Notes: generated by a model not told the origin, from the letters alone. A stretch of DNA of 64,000 bases from Imbricaverruca yamaguchii (GCA_034440575.1 JAOTOL010001459.1:434001-498000); one strand, 5' to 3'. Counted from the first letter of the stretch, positions 13,401 to 23,872 are shown. Numbers and translations are program-made.

Positions 13401-16400
13401 CAAGATGTGTGCTCGGTGGTTAGGGGGCGCCATATAGCAGCGCAGCCAACATCGAGAGCGCACAGCACAAGAAATACTGAAACCCGCACCATGGCCAGCG
13501 GCAGAGCTGCAAAACTGACAGCGGTAGTCTGCGGGCATAGTAGTGGCAGTACAAGTGACATAGAAACAGCATTCGATGGTAAAGCGCACGGAACAAAGCA
13601 TAGTGCATCCGACGGAGAGCCTATCCTGAGAGATGGGCCTTTCCAAAAATTATTGTGGGGACCTATAGCAATTAGTTTCGAGTTGCTAGATGCAGCTTCG
13701 AGATATAATTGTCGTGTCAGGCATATATCAGGGGTGCAGGACTCAGATATCTGTCATCACAAACAGCCTGAAAGATGATGGACGGCCATCCCTTTTGGTT
13801 CCAATAATCTCTGTATCCAGCAAGGGGAGAAGTGACGGGGACGTGGGCTCCATCAATAGCATCGTATGCTTGTGGAAAGCAAAACCGCTCCTGCCATCTT
13901 CGAGCTATTCCTTTTGCTTAGACTTTTCCAGGGATGCAAATGTAGTCTGACATGCCATCCGTGACGGCATTGACCAAGACTTTCATGTTCCAGTACATCT
14001 AAACAAACATTGCACACATTATCCTTGTACTACTTGCACCCAAAGGCTAGGATGGTTTCATGCAGTTTTTATAAATGGCAATACCCAATAGTTACTCGGT
14101 ACCTAGAACTGTCATAGCAGTGTGTAAGAATTAGTGGCCAGTTCGGTGTTAGATGTTACTACAGATATCCTCACCCTGACACCAAAGAGAAACTAATACT
14201 GGAAAATGCATGGGGGTTTTTGCACAGCATTATACAATACATTTAATGTCTTTGTAATGGCAAGGTCTACACAAATATGCCACTGGAACGATTATGGCAT
14301 CTGCAAGTCACATTTTATGAACCTTCAGGATGTACTGGTTATGAACCTATGGAGATGCAAAAAAAAAATATGCAAAGGCATGACTTTAGATGCGCATACT
14401 TTTCCTGCTGCATGCTATTTTCCACCAATATTTTGGAATTTTAACACTGCAGGTATGGAGGTCCATTGTGATAAACTTTGCAGGTATGGAGGTCAATAAG
14501 GAATGCTATCCGTGAGTCAATTAAATATTAGTAGGCTATCAATAAATGCCATGTCATGACCTGCATTTGCTTTTTGTTATGTGAGGATATTAGGAGCACA
14601 TATGTGAAAATTTAACATGAAATACAAGACAAGCAAGATGAGTGAGAAGCTATCAATTGCCAGTGGTAGCTTCAACAACTGGAGCTGGAACAGCCTTGTC
14701 CTGGATATTTAAATTCAAAGCATTAGCCTTCCCAGAAAATTACTGACTATGTATTGCCCGAAAGCTTGGCAGTGCTACTTGACAATGAAATGATTTAAAC
14801 TTTACACTGTCTGATAAAACCACTAGTCTGTTCATTTACATTCCTGGTTCTTTTTGGCACACCTCTGCATCTTTTGGCGAAAATTCTTTTGTAAGCCTGG
14901 CATCGATACTGCAATGCCTGGAAGTACATTAGTATGTTCAAAGGCCAAAGAAGTACAAAAATTGTATTTGAGGGCTAAACATTTTAACCTCCAAATCCAG
15001 AATTGCATAAAACAATGCCAAACTTGTCACCAACTGGAGTTTGTTGGTAGATGAAATGTTTTTGAAGTCATGGTGGCGTTAATTGCTTTTCTTCACTCAA
15101 TACAAAAGTTGCATGAAGGCAATGAATTCCCCCAGTCAAACGGTTATATATGGTAGATATTATTGTAACGTGGCATGCATATTGGCATTGATTGGCAACC
15201 CCAATATTTTCCTTTAACGTATTCACAAGACAAGATTTACAAGCATTTAACCTTCATGAAACAAGCAAATTGGTTAGGTTTTGTTCGGTTGGGTTAGGTT
15301 TCTTTTAGGAAAACATTTCAATTTATTATTCCACATTTTTTCACTCTTTTTTTTAGACACGGGCTAGGCTAGGTTAGCATTAGCTTTTGAACTTCAACAA
15401 TTTTTAGAAGAAAAATTCTTCCTTTTGTATTTTGTAAAACAATGCTTTACAGTGTTCGGCATGGTGCAAAGGAAAGCATTAGTGGTCAGGTCAGGTTATG
15501 TTAGATCAGTGTCCTAAAGTTACTTCACCATTAACTGTGTGGATGAAGTAAGAAGTCGCTTAGGAATAGTGAAAGATTGGAAGAAAACAAAGGATTGCCA
15601 CTTAAGGATTAAAAAGCGGAATGCCTTTCGCTTCAGTCAAATGAATTTTACGTTATTTAGCAGTTATGTGCATGACTGCGCATTAGGGTGTGACAAGAAG
15701 GACCTTTTTTGGAAATTGCACTTTGCTTAGTGAAATTATCGTGCAGATCACCTAAAAAAACTTGTGGTCGAAACCAAATCGAAATAAAACAATAAACAAA
15801 ATACGCGACAGGCTGATGAAGAAACAAATTTGCCGGGCGCCCGGCGTTGAAGTCTCCAGTGATGGCGCTCCGTTGCGATTGGCATCTAACACCACGCGTC
15901 CGGTCACCGTCGGAGCGCCGCCGCGGCGCTGTGACGAAAAAGGCGGCAGTCGGTGCTGTGGATGACTGATGAATGGATTCTGGTGATGAAGCTCATTAAT
16001 AAAACTCAATGAAAGTGTTTAGTGGGGTAAAAGGCTTCTGATAAACACCAGTCGCTTAATAAGTTACCTGGATATCTGACGCATGAAAGAAAGGTTCACT
16101 TTACGTCGCTTGCTCGTTCCATTTTCAATCAGTAGATCTATCGGCGTATAATGCTAATATTTTCACTTTTTCAAGCTTGAACATCTTCAAAATTCCTCGT
16201 CTGTTTACATCGAAGACCAATTAAATCATTCTGAGACACTTGATATCTTATTGTTATGACCAATAGACCAGGCGAAATCGGCATCATGCTCCGTTCCACT
16301 ACAACCGAAGGAGACGGGCATACAGCGACGTCACCTTTTGTACGAGCGGCCACATTTTTTTGTACGAACTATCATTTTATAACTGTACTACTTGTCTACA

Positions 16401-18454
16401 TGCTCGACAGAAAACCCGACATGAAATCCTTTTTGCTGCTGAGCACTGGGCATTGCTGACCTGTTTCAACTTCGCCACAATGTAACCGTGGCGGGCCTCT
16501 TCACCAATTACCTTCAAAGACGCCTCGGTCACCACTTTCACCATTCGTTCCACCGTCTGAATGTGCACGGGGTATGGCGGTACTTCGAGAGGACTCGCGA
16601 TGATGTCTAGTAAGTCATCATCGGACAGTTGTTGCGTCAAGGGCGCCTCGGTTATCGCCTCATTACACTAATCAATCAGCTCCATGATGCTGTTTGCCCC
16701 CATATTCACTTTTGGAAGCTTGAACTTCCGCACTTCGTCAGTATCACTATCGACTTGAGTTCTGCGACACTGCTGGATTTGAGTGACCGCCCTTTCCCGT
16801 GTGGCTTGATCTTGGCCCGCTGCCATTGCTAGCAGTACTGCCTCAGGGTGACACCAGTAGCTGTTGCGCTGTATTACCGGCTGCACCACGGCCGCTATCT
16901 CAGGTCAAAAACTTTTGAGAAGTTGCACGCTGTGCAGCGCATTGCCAGGACCGTCAGAACATTTCCAGTTCTTCTTGATGCAGAACCACGTGGGAGTATA
17001 GTGGCACACGATGAACTCCGCTAGCATTCTCAGACTGTCTGATGGCTGTTCGGTTGATATGTAGAGCCGGAGAATTCGCGCCGCCAGTCAGCCACCTGGA
17101 GTGGTTTAGTGGACCGATCTTCATTTTCGCAGTTCTATCCGAGATACTACGGACACTACGCGCCAGACTGTACAGAATAGCCCGATCTGAACTTAGGTCA
17201 CTGAGAATCTCCTGCGTCATTTCTGAAACATTTCCGCCATCGATTGGCTCAAAATCGACCACTGGCAAGGTTTCTACAGCGCCTGCAGCAGCCCGGCCAA
17301 TCAGCCCACTAAACGACTTAGGTCCTGTTGTGACTCCATCTAACTGGCTAAATACTGCACGAAGATTAAGTTCATTTGCATGAAGTTGGCACACAAACCA
17401 GTGGACGGGGCGTTTTTGTCCGAGCTCAAACAAACTGATAACACCACCTTTTTGGCCAGTATTAACTCTCGTGCCGTCACAGCCAAGCACAGAAACATCC
17501 GCACCAAACTCATATGCCACGGCGTTCAGGTCCTGAAAAATGTCCTCCGCTTTCCCAGTATGTGGGGTAAAATGTCCTAAATATGCACTGTCTGGCTCGG
17601 ATACAACCACAATGTTCTCTTCCGTCTTCTTTGAAACCACTCATCACCGGACGGACGTACACCTGGTGATGCCGACTTCTTTCCAGGAGTTTTCATGTAT
17701 CGCAAGTAGCGATCGCGGCATTCTCGAACCATATGTGCGACTCGGGCCCTCCCAACAATTGGTATTCCTTCGCAGCACCACATTTTCATCACACTTTCCG
17801 CGACGAACTTTATATGGGGTGCTAGCCTCTCTATTCACTTTACTCAAGTAATTCAGAACGTCAATTATCGTGGGGAGTCGGTTTGTTTTTAGTTCAGAAG
17901 GAACCAAAAGCCCTTCGGTGGAAGCGCGGGTCTTCATGTTCGAACTCTTACCGCCCGTGACACTGACTAGATGGGAGGATTGCGGCCAGCATATTTCGCA
18001 TCAAGACCATGGGATGTCAAACGGTCTTGGGTTGGCGTCACATACAATGTAACTTAAATTCTGGAATTCTGGCACATTGTGTGGAAGATATTGTTCACAA
18101 ACAGGTCCACAGCATTCTGGAACAGATCTACACATACAAATGGCTCTAATAAACAACTTCAGCATAATGGTAGTCTACTATGGATTTACCATAAGCATGT
18201 AAGCACAGCATTCTACCACAATGAACACAATTATCCACGTTTTGGTGGGAAACCATTACCACGCGTGCATCCATCACATCGTTGCCATCCCAATCGGGTG
18301 ATGTTATGTGGCTTACCTTGACCACACCCTTGATGTATCCATGACGTTCAGCATAATCAACACTTCTGAGCTTGGGAGCACCTTTCCGATGCTTGGTGTG
18401 TGCAGTAAACACAGACCCCCTTCCCTTACGCTGGGCGCGGATAACGCGACCCAT
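4388..18454 (-). CDS. RpL8: Ribosomal protein L8 (uL2), complete coding sequence in five exons
   Basis: Large-subunit protein uL2 sits near the peptidyl-transferase centre of the cytosolic 60S ribosome. Coding exons on the minus strand are 18454-18317, 6697-6445, 6255-6148, 5948-5746 and 4459-4388 (138+253+108+203+72 = 774 nt, 257 residues plus stop), the same length as animal RPL8. All four introns have GT-AG ends and the phases match exactly. Diagnostic segments are [11 protein letters not shown] at the start, [68 protein letters not shown] and [17 protein letters not shown] at the end. An acceptor (ttttgcag) lies five bases before the ATG, so at least one untranslated 5' exon lies upstream; I could not locate it. 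The 11.6 kb first coding intron is full of repeats. The coding sequence shows no damage. Confidence 0.97.
5359..5409 (-). mobile_element. 51-bp LINE-tail micro-insertion with 13-bp target duplication
   Basis: Direct repeats CGGCGCTCACGGG at 5346-5358 and 5410-5422 flank 51 bp. On the minus strand the insert ends in the hairpin/tail motif (GATGCGCCCC, then TAGGCCCAAATAACCAACC). It lies in the RpL8 intron between coding exons 4 and 5. Confidence 0.75.
5746..5948 (-). CDS. RpL8: RpL8 coding exon 4
   Basis: It begins after ttggcag, encodes the conserved [17 protein letters not shown] and [13 protein letters not shown] segments, and ends ...SPGKK at a gtgagg donor, phase 0. Confidence 0.96.
6148..6255 (-). 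CDS. RpL8: RpL8 coding exon 3
   Basis: It begins after accgcag, encodes [19 protein letters not shown] and [15 protein letters not shown], and ends with one base before gtacgt. The split glycine codon joins exon 4. Confidence 0.96.
6445..6697 (-). CDS. RpL8: RpL8 coding exon 2 (residues 47-131 in part)
   Basis: It begins after cgcccag with [11 protein letters not shown] and ends ...RLARTS plus one base before a gtacgt donor, phase 1. The glycine codon is split with exon 3. Confidence 0.96.
6757..6813 (-). mobile_element. LINE-tail micro-insertion, no clear target duplication
   Basis: The minus strand reads TGGGCGCTAAATGACG, then GTCGGCGCGCC, then TTTAAACCCAAATAATCAA. This is the same hairpin and tail as the other short insertions. 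It sits about 60 bp upstream of RpL8 coding exon 2, inside the intron. I could not find flanking repeats. Confidence 0.6.
6851..6970. repeat. Cluster of GATCGCGATC palindromes in RpL8 intron
   Basis: TTGATCGCGATCAA (a perfect 14-base palindrome) is at 6851-6864, a shorter AATCGCGATCAG at 6871-6882 and TTGATCGCGATCAG at 6957-6970. Short TAATCC repeats lie between them. No function can be assigned. Confidence 0.6.
7520..9835. repeat. Three diverged copies of a dispersed repeat
   Basis: Segments near 7525-7690, 8440-8800 and 9410-9835 share order and wording: an aaagcatttcat block, cacctttatataaaaatgg, caagctccaagacaaatg, and a cattcaatacttg-type end. No coding capacity is visible. A CR1-like relic sits between the second and third copies. 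Confidence 0.55.
8960..9400 (-). pseudogene. CR1-like LINE relic, C-terminal end of ORF2
   Basis: The minus strand encodes, with frame breaks, [52 protein letters not shown] and [13 protein letters not shown]. The order parallels the C-terminus of the LINE at 32900-34920 on the plus strand (VQAWSPYLEKD, YRRLRGDTIEMYKIVRG, VVDQWNRLPADAV), so it is a second, older member of that group. Confidence 0.75.
10484..12460 (+). pseudogene. Myb/SANT-like DNA-binding protein gene, probably transposon-derived and broken
   Basis: Exon 10484-10605 follows ttttcag and ends at a gtaaga donor. It encodes [20 protein letters not shown] and [10 protein letters not shown], the first part of a Myb/SANT-like domain. 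Exon 11699 onward follows ctttgcag in matching phase 0 and encodes [20 protein letters not shown] and LKKLANKH, the last helix. After about 11810 the likely reading moves to another frame ([18 protein letters not shown]) and then again ([20 protein letters not shown] near 12330), so two frameshifts or unseen splices are needed. Proteins of this type often accompany PIF/Harbinger transposases, and a DDE fragment of that family lies 1.3 kb away on the opposite strand. A host Myb-like gene is the alternative. Confidence 0.6.
10754..10827 (-). mobile_element. 74-bp LINE-tail micro-insertion with 13-bp target duplication
   Basis: ACAATACAACTGC occurs at 10741-10753 and 10828-10840. The insert carries both hairpin arms on the minus strand (GGGCGCTAAATGACC ... 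CGCCC-like) and an AACCAACGAACCA tail. It is the longest of the series. Confidence 0.75.
12612..12773 (+). mobile_element. tRNA-derived SINE with 9-bp target duplication
   Basis: The head resembles a tRNA: GGGGACGAGTGGCCTAGGGG with an A-box, and GGTTCGAGTC at 12665-12674 as B-box. The body contains GAGAGATTGGCGACGCTAC and the tail is accaataaccaacc. TCGTAATGC at 12603-12611 and 12774-12782 is the likely target duplication. Related body sequence is found at 44160-44215 and a head fragment at 48302-48336. Confidence 0.75.
13720..13950 (-). pseudogene. PIF/Harbinger-type DDE transposase fragment
   Basis: The minus strand reads [20 protein letters not shown], then [17 protein letters not shown] and [15 protein letters not shown]. 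This matches the AIDG...(first catalytic D) and QAVCD (second catalytic D) portion of DDE_Tnp_4/HARBI1-like nucleases. A stop precedes it and the expected downstream glycine-rich block is not intact, so it is a relic. It may pair with the Myb/SANT gene at 10484-12460, the usual second protein of Harbinger elements. Confidence 0.7.
14001..15250. other. Intronic AT-rich stretch, nothing recognised
   Basis: Within RpL8 intron 1. Only short open frames without recognisable motifs are present. Confidence 0.4.
15235..15310 (+). repeat. TTAGG-rich dispersed repeat, copy 1
   Basis: It contains ttcatgaaacaagcaaa followed by GGTTAGGTTTTGTTCGGTTG and GGTTAGG. The same block recurs at 60345-60425 and 61935-62035. 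Confidence 0.6.
15495..15690 (+). repeat. Dispersed repeat, partner of 52510-52690
   Basis: agtgtcctaaagttacttc, then caccattaactgtgtggatg and a following aagattggaagaaaa block, match the reverse complement of 52510-52690. Both copies have protein-like wording (LTVWMK, KIGRK) but no intact frame. Confidence 0.6.
16378..17937 (-). pseudogene. Transposase-like gene of an unnamed arthropod-expanded family, inactivated
   Basis: The longest open part (17640-16954, 228 aa) reads [70 protein letters not shown] and [17 protein letters not shown]. The stretch 17937-17644 is an upstream part in the same frame, separated by TGA. Downstream, 16889-16668 ([20 protein letters not shown]) and 16640-16378 ([20 protein letters not shown]) continue in another frame and are separated from each other by one in-frame TAG. 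From memory, proteins with this order of motifs occur in many copies in arthropod genomes, which suggests a DDE-type mobile element; I cannot name the superfamily. It lies within RpL8 intron 1, on the same strand. One frameshift and at least two stops make it a pseudogene. Confidence 0.65.
18317..18454 (-). CDS. RpL8: RpL8 coding exon 1 (residues 1-46)
   Basis: It starts at ATG 18454-18452 with sequence [11 protein letters not shown] and ends after GYIKGVVK at a gtaagc donor, phase 0. The acceptor upstream (ttttgcag then gcaccATG) marks a 5'-UTR intron. The start is fixed by the conserved uL2 N-terminus. Confidence 0.96.
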
Positions 18455-18706
18455 GGTGCCTGCAAAATTACAAAGAGCTATCATTCCAAATGGTTATGAA
18501 TATAATTGAAATTCCAAACACAACAGCACAAAACAAAATCGTCAAAGGCCGCCCATGTTCAGTACAAAACATGTGCTTACTGTCATGAATTATACATAAA
18601 AACTGCAATGACCATAAGCAACCATACAAGAACCACCTATAGTCATTAACAACTTTCTTCCAGGTGCACATCAACACCTTGTTTTAGCACACCAGTAATT
18701 CCTATA

Positions 18707-18763
18707 GTTTTGCTATTTGGGCTTAGGGGCGCTTCGACTGCTTCGGTCATACAGCATCCACAA
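18707..18763 (-). mobile_element. 57-bp LINE-tail micro-insertion with 11-bp target duplication
   Basis: TAATTCCTATA at 18696-18706 and 18764-18774 flanks an insert whose minus strand ends GAAGCGCCCCTAAGCCCAAA and a short A-rich tail. It lies about 0.25 kb upstream of the first RpL8 coding exon, in the 5'-UTR intron or leader region. Confidence 0.75.
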
Positions 18764-19527
18764 TAATTCCTATAAAACATGATCCACAACTGGCAGAAGT
18801 TCACACGACAGCAAACTGCTTTCCTTGTAGTAATGAAATCTTGAACTACATAACAGAATACAACCCTGCTCCACTTAACACTTATAGCTTCATGAAAAGA
18901 AAGCATAAAAGTAGTTATCAGGCCCCAGGTACCCATCTGGGTTTTGACTATAGGGGTAGGGGCACTATAAAAGAAAAACAGACTGAAACCTGCTGTATCA
19001 ACATTATGTACCAAGTTTTCCAGGAACTGCATCCCCCATTGTTTCCATACAAATATCTTTAGCATGACATGCCCAAATACCTTTCTAAACCCACTGCCAG
19101 GTGCATGATTACTCAGAGCATTCCAATTGATAAGCACACTAATATTCTTTTGGGGGGCTCAGGGGTGCAGGAATTGCTATAAGTTACAAGTGCCACATGC
19201 TCATGTATTGTACTTGATGCATGGTCAATGTCAATGTCAGGTGCACCAAAATTTCACAGTAGGATAAAATGCATCATTGTCCATAAAATGTGAAACAGCT
19301 TTACGAAGCTTCACACGGAATAATTATAGCATAAAATGAAACAAACAATCCCTTTGTTTAGAAGGATAGCAAGTTATTTGTGTACTCTCATCGCGTATTC
19401 TGCCATGGATCTCCGTGAAGCAGAAGTGGAACATTGCATTATACTGTGTAATAAGCAAGACTGTTAATGCACATCTACCATAATGTAGAACATATCCTCA
19501 CTAACACAATCGTGCCTTTAGCCTGGT

Positions 19528-19561
19528 GGTGGCGGCGGATTGGAATTTAGGGGCGCGTCGA
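19528..19561 (-). mobile_element. 34-bp LINE-tail micro-insertion with 12-bp target duplication
   Basis: CTTTAGCCTGGT at 19516-19527 and 19562-19573 flanks 34 bp. On the minus strand the insert starts TCGACGCGCCCCTAAATTCC, so only one hairpin arm plus tail remains. It is the shortest of the series. Confidence 0.7.
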
Positions 19562-19689
19562 CTTTAGCCTGGTATTCCAGTGTGAATACACCTATGGCAG
19601 AGGTAATACCAAGTGTGACTGAGGTTAACCTACATTGGTTATTGCTATATTAGGCAGGTTATATTGATCAGAAATGAAAGGCCAAAGCA

Positions 19690-20290
19690 TTCCTGTGAAC
19701 ACATTAACCCGCGCCGTCTTTCCTGTCAGATCCTTACACCATGTTTCGGGGAGGAGGAGGGAGGGGAGGCTAGTAACCCCCTCTAAAATCAAAACTAAGT
19801 ATCGCACGAAAACGAAAGACGTGTTATTGGAAAGCGCTCGACGAGTAAGGCAGACCGAGAAACGTTGTTGGAAGTCAACTTGCCCTAATAAAGAATGCTT
19901 ACTTTAGCCAGAATCCTCTACTTGAACTGCAATTTGGCAAATATGCAAAATTTATATGTAGTGAAAAACAACCAAAAAAAATGATAAAAATTCCACTCAT
20001 ACGTTTTGTTGCATCCCTAAAGATAACCAAACGCTGAAAGTTTCATTAAAATATCTATATCCGTTAAAGCGTGACGACTTGTTGAACTTTTTTGGAGGTG
20101 ACCTCACTTGACCTTGACTAACTCGTTGACCCTAGATGACCTGACTTCAAAAAATTGGAAAAGGCATGCTAAATTGATGTGGGAAAAGGCATGCCAAATT
20201 TTGGCGCGCTGCCACGCGCCGTTCGTCCACTATCCGTGAAAAACCTGGGAGAGGGGCGGTTGAAGACCCCGAGACAGTGCGGGTTAACAT
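19690..20290 (+). repeat. Dispersed repeat, copy 1 (partner at 60420-61220)
   Basis: Shared blocks with 60420-61220 are gtcagatccttacacc, gaaagcgctcgacgagta, cttactttagccagaat, ccgttaaagcgtgacgac, and ctcgttgaccctagatgacc. The second copy has extra sequence inside. No coding potential. Confidence 0.65.
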
Positions 20291-20300
20291 CCTGACAGCT

Positions 20301-20773
20301 CAGGGTTAAAACATTGATTTTTCGTTAGGTGTGAGATGTCGAAACGAGCATATATTGACATGAAAATAGCAGGATGTCGAAATTTGACATGAAATTAGTG
20401 TAATTTAAAATGCTTTTGATGTTTTTCAGACAAAAATTTGAGTTGATGGCGTCGATAATTGTGACTGGGCCATTATCATTTTCTTTGAGATCCATAATTT
20501 AAGAAGAGCTATATTCGGGATAGGAGAATTATAACTAAAGCTGGTATTGTATACCATACCACATTATAGGTCATCACTCTACCTGAAATTGCAATGCAAA
20601 TTGTTCTATTCCTTATCGAGGGCATGCACATGGTATTTATAAACGACACTGTTAGAAAGGACGACACAAATACTTCATATCAAGGAGCAGGATGCTGGTA
20701 CTTATTGGAGAAGGATGTTGAGTGTTCAGAAAGTGGCACATTCCACCCTACTTCACGAACAATTTATCACTGA
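20301..20773 (+). mobile_element. hAT-like MITE, 3'-truncated copy
   Basis: It begins CAGGGTTAAAACATTG and follows the 30452-31272 copy block by block (gcaggatgtcgaaatttgac, gagggcatgcacatggtatt, ggagaaggatgttgagtg) up to atttatcactga, where similarity ends abruptly. No transposase. Confidence 0.7.
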
Positions 20774-21149
20774 CAGTTGCCACTTGGAAATTAGCATATT
20801 TGTCATGCTGCATTGCCTACAGCCTGCTGATGTTGAAGCAGCTGAGCAAGCACATCATTTTTTTTTCTGAACAAGGCAAAATATTTCATGACACACCCAC
20901 TGATGGCACCTCTAAACTCCCATGACTCTAAAATCAACAGCATCATCATCCTCTTTCATATTTTGCACAAATCAATTCAATCATGACACTCCATCCCCAC
21001 GCCCAATAAAACTCCCCTATATTGGTTATTCCAGAAAGACACATGATTTTGTCATGTTAGGTTCTTTTTCATTCCATATTTTACTTCTTAACTAATGAAT
21101 TTAAATCAAGTTGTTGGGATGGCTTAAGGAACCAGGGTTATATTGCTAA

Positions 21150-21415
21150 GCAGAGCTTGTTGCATGAACCCTGGCCCCACCACCCGATCCATGAACTCCA
21201 GTTCAACGGCGGAATTTAGACCGAAAGTTTAACGTGCTGCCAATGCACCGACACGGCCGCTCGGTAGTCCATCCCCGGCCTTATCGGGCCAGCTGCCAAC
21301 TGACACTCCCAGCCGGGGGCTAAATGCGAGCGCGCGAAGCGCCTCGAACCCTTTGTTGCCAGTACAGGGGGGACCAGTGCATCTCAACGCTCCAACCAAC
21401 TGAGCTACTGGGGCG
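21150..21415 (-). mobile_element. tRNA-derived SINE
   Basis: On the minus strand the head reads GTAGCTCAGTTGGTTGGAG (A-box) and GGGTTCGAGGCGC (B-box), followed by a 180-bp GC-rich body. A true tRNA is ruled out by missing acceptor-stem pairing and the long tail. Ends are approximate. Confidence 0.65.
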
Positions 21416-21692
21416 GCAACTTGTGTCCTTGTTCTGAAATTAATATATTGACATGAAAATCAGACCTTTTAGGGATCAGTGTTGGAATGCAAAACGCATG
21501 TCATGTGCCACAGTTGTGACTTATTACATCACTGAAACATTGATCTATCTTTTTGGAAGAACGCCAAAAATGGCAATTTTTATACACCGCTTTGCTACTA
21601 CCATTGAATATATTTGCCTGAGTGTGGGAGTGTGGCATACCTTGTGGGTACCAAACATCCCCGCCATGCAAGCCATGTTTGCCCATTGTCTG

Positions 21693-21863
21693 TTTATTGT
21701 TTATTGGGTGGTTCACGACGCACTTTATGCACATTCACGGCTGATGGCGCCGCCCACTGTTGGGATTGGGATTGGGAAATGTCCTGAGCGGCACTGGTGT
21801 CGAACTCGGGGCCTTTGGTACTCATAGCCCGTCACCTTAACAACTCTGTCATCCCCGCCCCTG
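21693..21863 (-). mobile_element. tRNA-derived SINE with 14-bp target duplication
   Basis: TTGCCCATTGTCTG occurs at 21679-21692 and 21864-21877. The minus strand has a tRNA-like head (GGGGCGGGGATGACAGAGTT, B-box GAGTTCGACACC) and ends with an aataaacaataaaca tail. Confidence 0.8.
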
Positions 21864-22467
21864 TTGCCCATTGTCTGGGTTGCTATCCCAAGTGAGAGCT
21901 GATTAAGTGATGATGGCACTAATGACCCACAACCAGGAACATCTCAAGGTATGTGAAATACTTCCTCCTCCAACTATGCAAACCCTTAAATCAACAGCTT
22001 ACCTGGCTTTGACAGGCAACGACGATGGTTTGCTAGCAAATGAAGGGCTTACCATTAAAACACAAAATATAACAGGGTTTATACAATTTATGGTGATCGT
22101 GTACCATCAAATTTACCCCACCCCATTATGGTACAAACATAAATAGGCTGTTTGCAATAGCCATTACAAATTCAGAGTATGGTCACTGCATGCACAGTGT
22201 ATGGACAGTATGCTTCCAACACATCCATTCTCCAACACTGTGACATTAAGAAATTTGCTGATTGGTCCACTCTGTATGTCATTCACAATTTGTTTGAATT
22301 ATATTCTTACATTACAGGGATGGACACATTGAGGACATTTCTACACTTCTAACAACAACTTTTCATTTCTAACACTCCCAAGAGGGAAAAGGCGCCACTC
22401 CTACAGATAGGCCAATTGTACTCCAACCACTTCCGATTTTTCCACCAGAGGTATCTCACAGGTGGTA

Positions 22468-22511
22468 CTTGGGCTTAAGGGCGCGCCGACTGAGAGGTCA
22501 TTTAGCGCCCA
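22468..22511 (-). mobile_element. LINE-tail micro-insertion, no clear target duplication
   Basis: The minus strand reads GGGCGCTAAATGACCTCTC, then GTCGGCGCGCCCTTAAGCCC, both arms of the hairpin. Flanking duplications were not found. Confidence 0.55.
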
Positions 22512-22919
22512 TGGATCGATGAATTTAGTAGCGATGCTAATTGAGCATTGATGCCACATGTCCCTTGATTACAACTGGGAATTCCATGTCACGTGGTTTG
22601 TTTGGCAACCCAGAAGCCATATTTTTTTTTTTGCACGAGAACGAGAAAGGGCTCAGCCACCAATTGCATAGAAGAATATTGGGACAATTTAACGTGACTA
22701 TGTATTGGAAAAGGAAAAGACGCGGCACAAGAACGAGGTGCCTTCCAGTGTCTGCCTCTTTGGGCGCTTGTGCAGGCAACAGTTTTTCGACGCAGTTTTA
22801 ATAGTTATTGTAGTTCAAAATGAATGTCAAGGAACAGCATCCAGTCAGAAGCATGACATTGCTCTTCAGGTGCACTACCTGCCCATGCATGGCTTACCAC
22901 TCTTCTCCGCATATGCCAG

Positions 22920-23330
22920 CACTTCCTAGCCATCGGTGTCGCGTGCGGTGCAGTTCTGGGGACGCTCTACACTGAGCCCGCCCGCTAACCTCTTCTTTGG
23001 CACCAGCCCACAGCCGGGCTCAGTAGGACGCTCAGTCCGGCTTATCTGCCCCAGTCGTATTTCACCAGCTGCCAGTCAGGGAATGTGTCGGCCCTTAATC
23101 TTGATCCACAGATCGCGGCATGGACCGTTCAGGCAGCCACGCATCCGGGTAAAGGCGGATGGACTGAGTGCAATAGGGCTGGGTTCGCGTCGATCGATTC
23201 TAAGTCGGGCCCGACACCCTCGGCTCGCCTGGACGCCGGGCTCCCGCTTCGTTCCAGGTCGCAGGTGGCCAGAGGAACCTGTCCGGCTGCTTCGAAGCCG
23301 TCCACTTTCTGAATGTTGCACTGTACGAGT
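22920..23330. other. GC-rich intergenic block, unassigned
   Basis: The base composition rises sharply here compared with its neighbours and CpG is frequent. It could be a promoter-like or repeat-derived segment between the divergent RpL8 and DDX3 genes. No reading frame in it is convincing. Confidence 0.3.
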
Positions 23331-23397
23331 GCGCGCGCGCGCGTGTGTGTGTGTGTGTGTGTGGCGTGTGTGCGTGCGTGCGTGCGTGCGTGTGGTC
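23328..23397 (+). repeat. Microsatellite (CG)n(TG)n(CGTG)n
   Basis: Alternating purine-pyrimidine run of gcgcgcgc, then tgtgtgtg, then gcgtgcgtgcgtgcg units over about 70 bp. Such runs can adopt Z-DNA. Confidence 0.9.
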
Positions 23398-23872
23398 TCA
23401 CTCACCAAACAATGCAAATTAAGATATAACCCAGCATCCATATGTCGGCTCTGAACATCATATGTGCATTCATTGCATGGTTAGGCTTTACTTTAGTATT
23501 TCTCATCCTTACTTTCATAAATACAAATAGTTGGGCATCAGGCAACATGTATGGTATTGAAAAATAATCTAGAGTACACGATGAACCAACAGCCCTGAAC
23601 TTCAACAACTGTCACCAAGCTAAAAACAAATGTATGCTGGGATTGAAACCCACCACCAATGGCATAGAAGACGAATGCCACACCCAAACATGCCGAACGT
23701 CCAGATGACACTTATGCGAATGTGATGTGGAGCATGCCAACTGAAGATCTCAGAATCACAACACTCCATCCTTATCCCCTTGTCAATCTTTGACAAGAGC
23801 CTTGGGTTCTTGTACAACGAATTCAACCGCTAGGTCATATAGCTTCGCCAATCGCTCACACTGATTGGCAGT

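Noticed and set aside
22936..23454. 172-codon plus-strand frame in GC-rich DNA
   Set aside because: It runs through the CG/TG microsatellite and shows low-complexity residues; openness is explained by composition.
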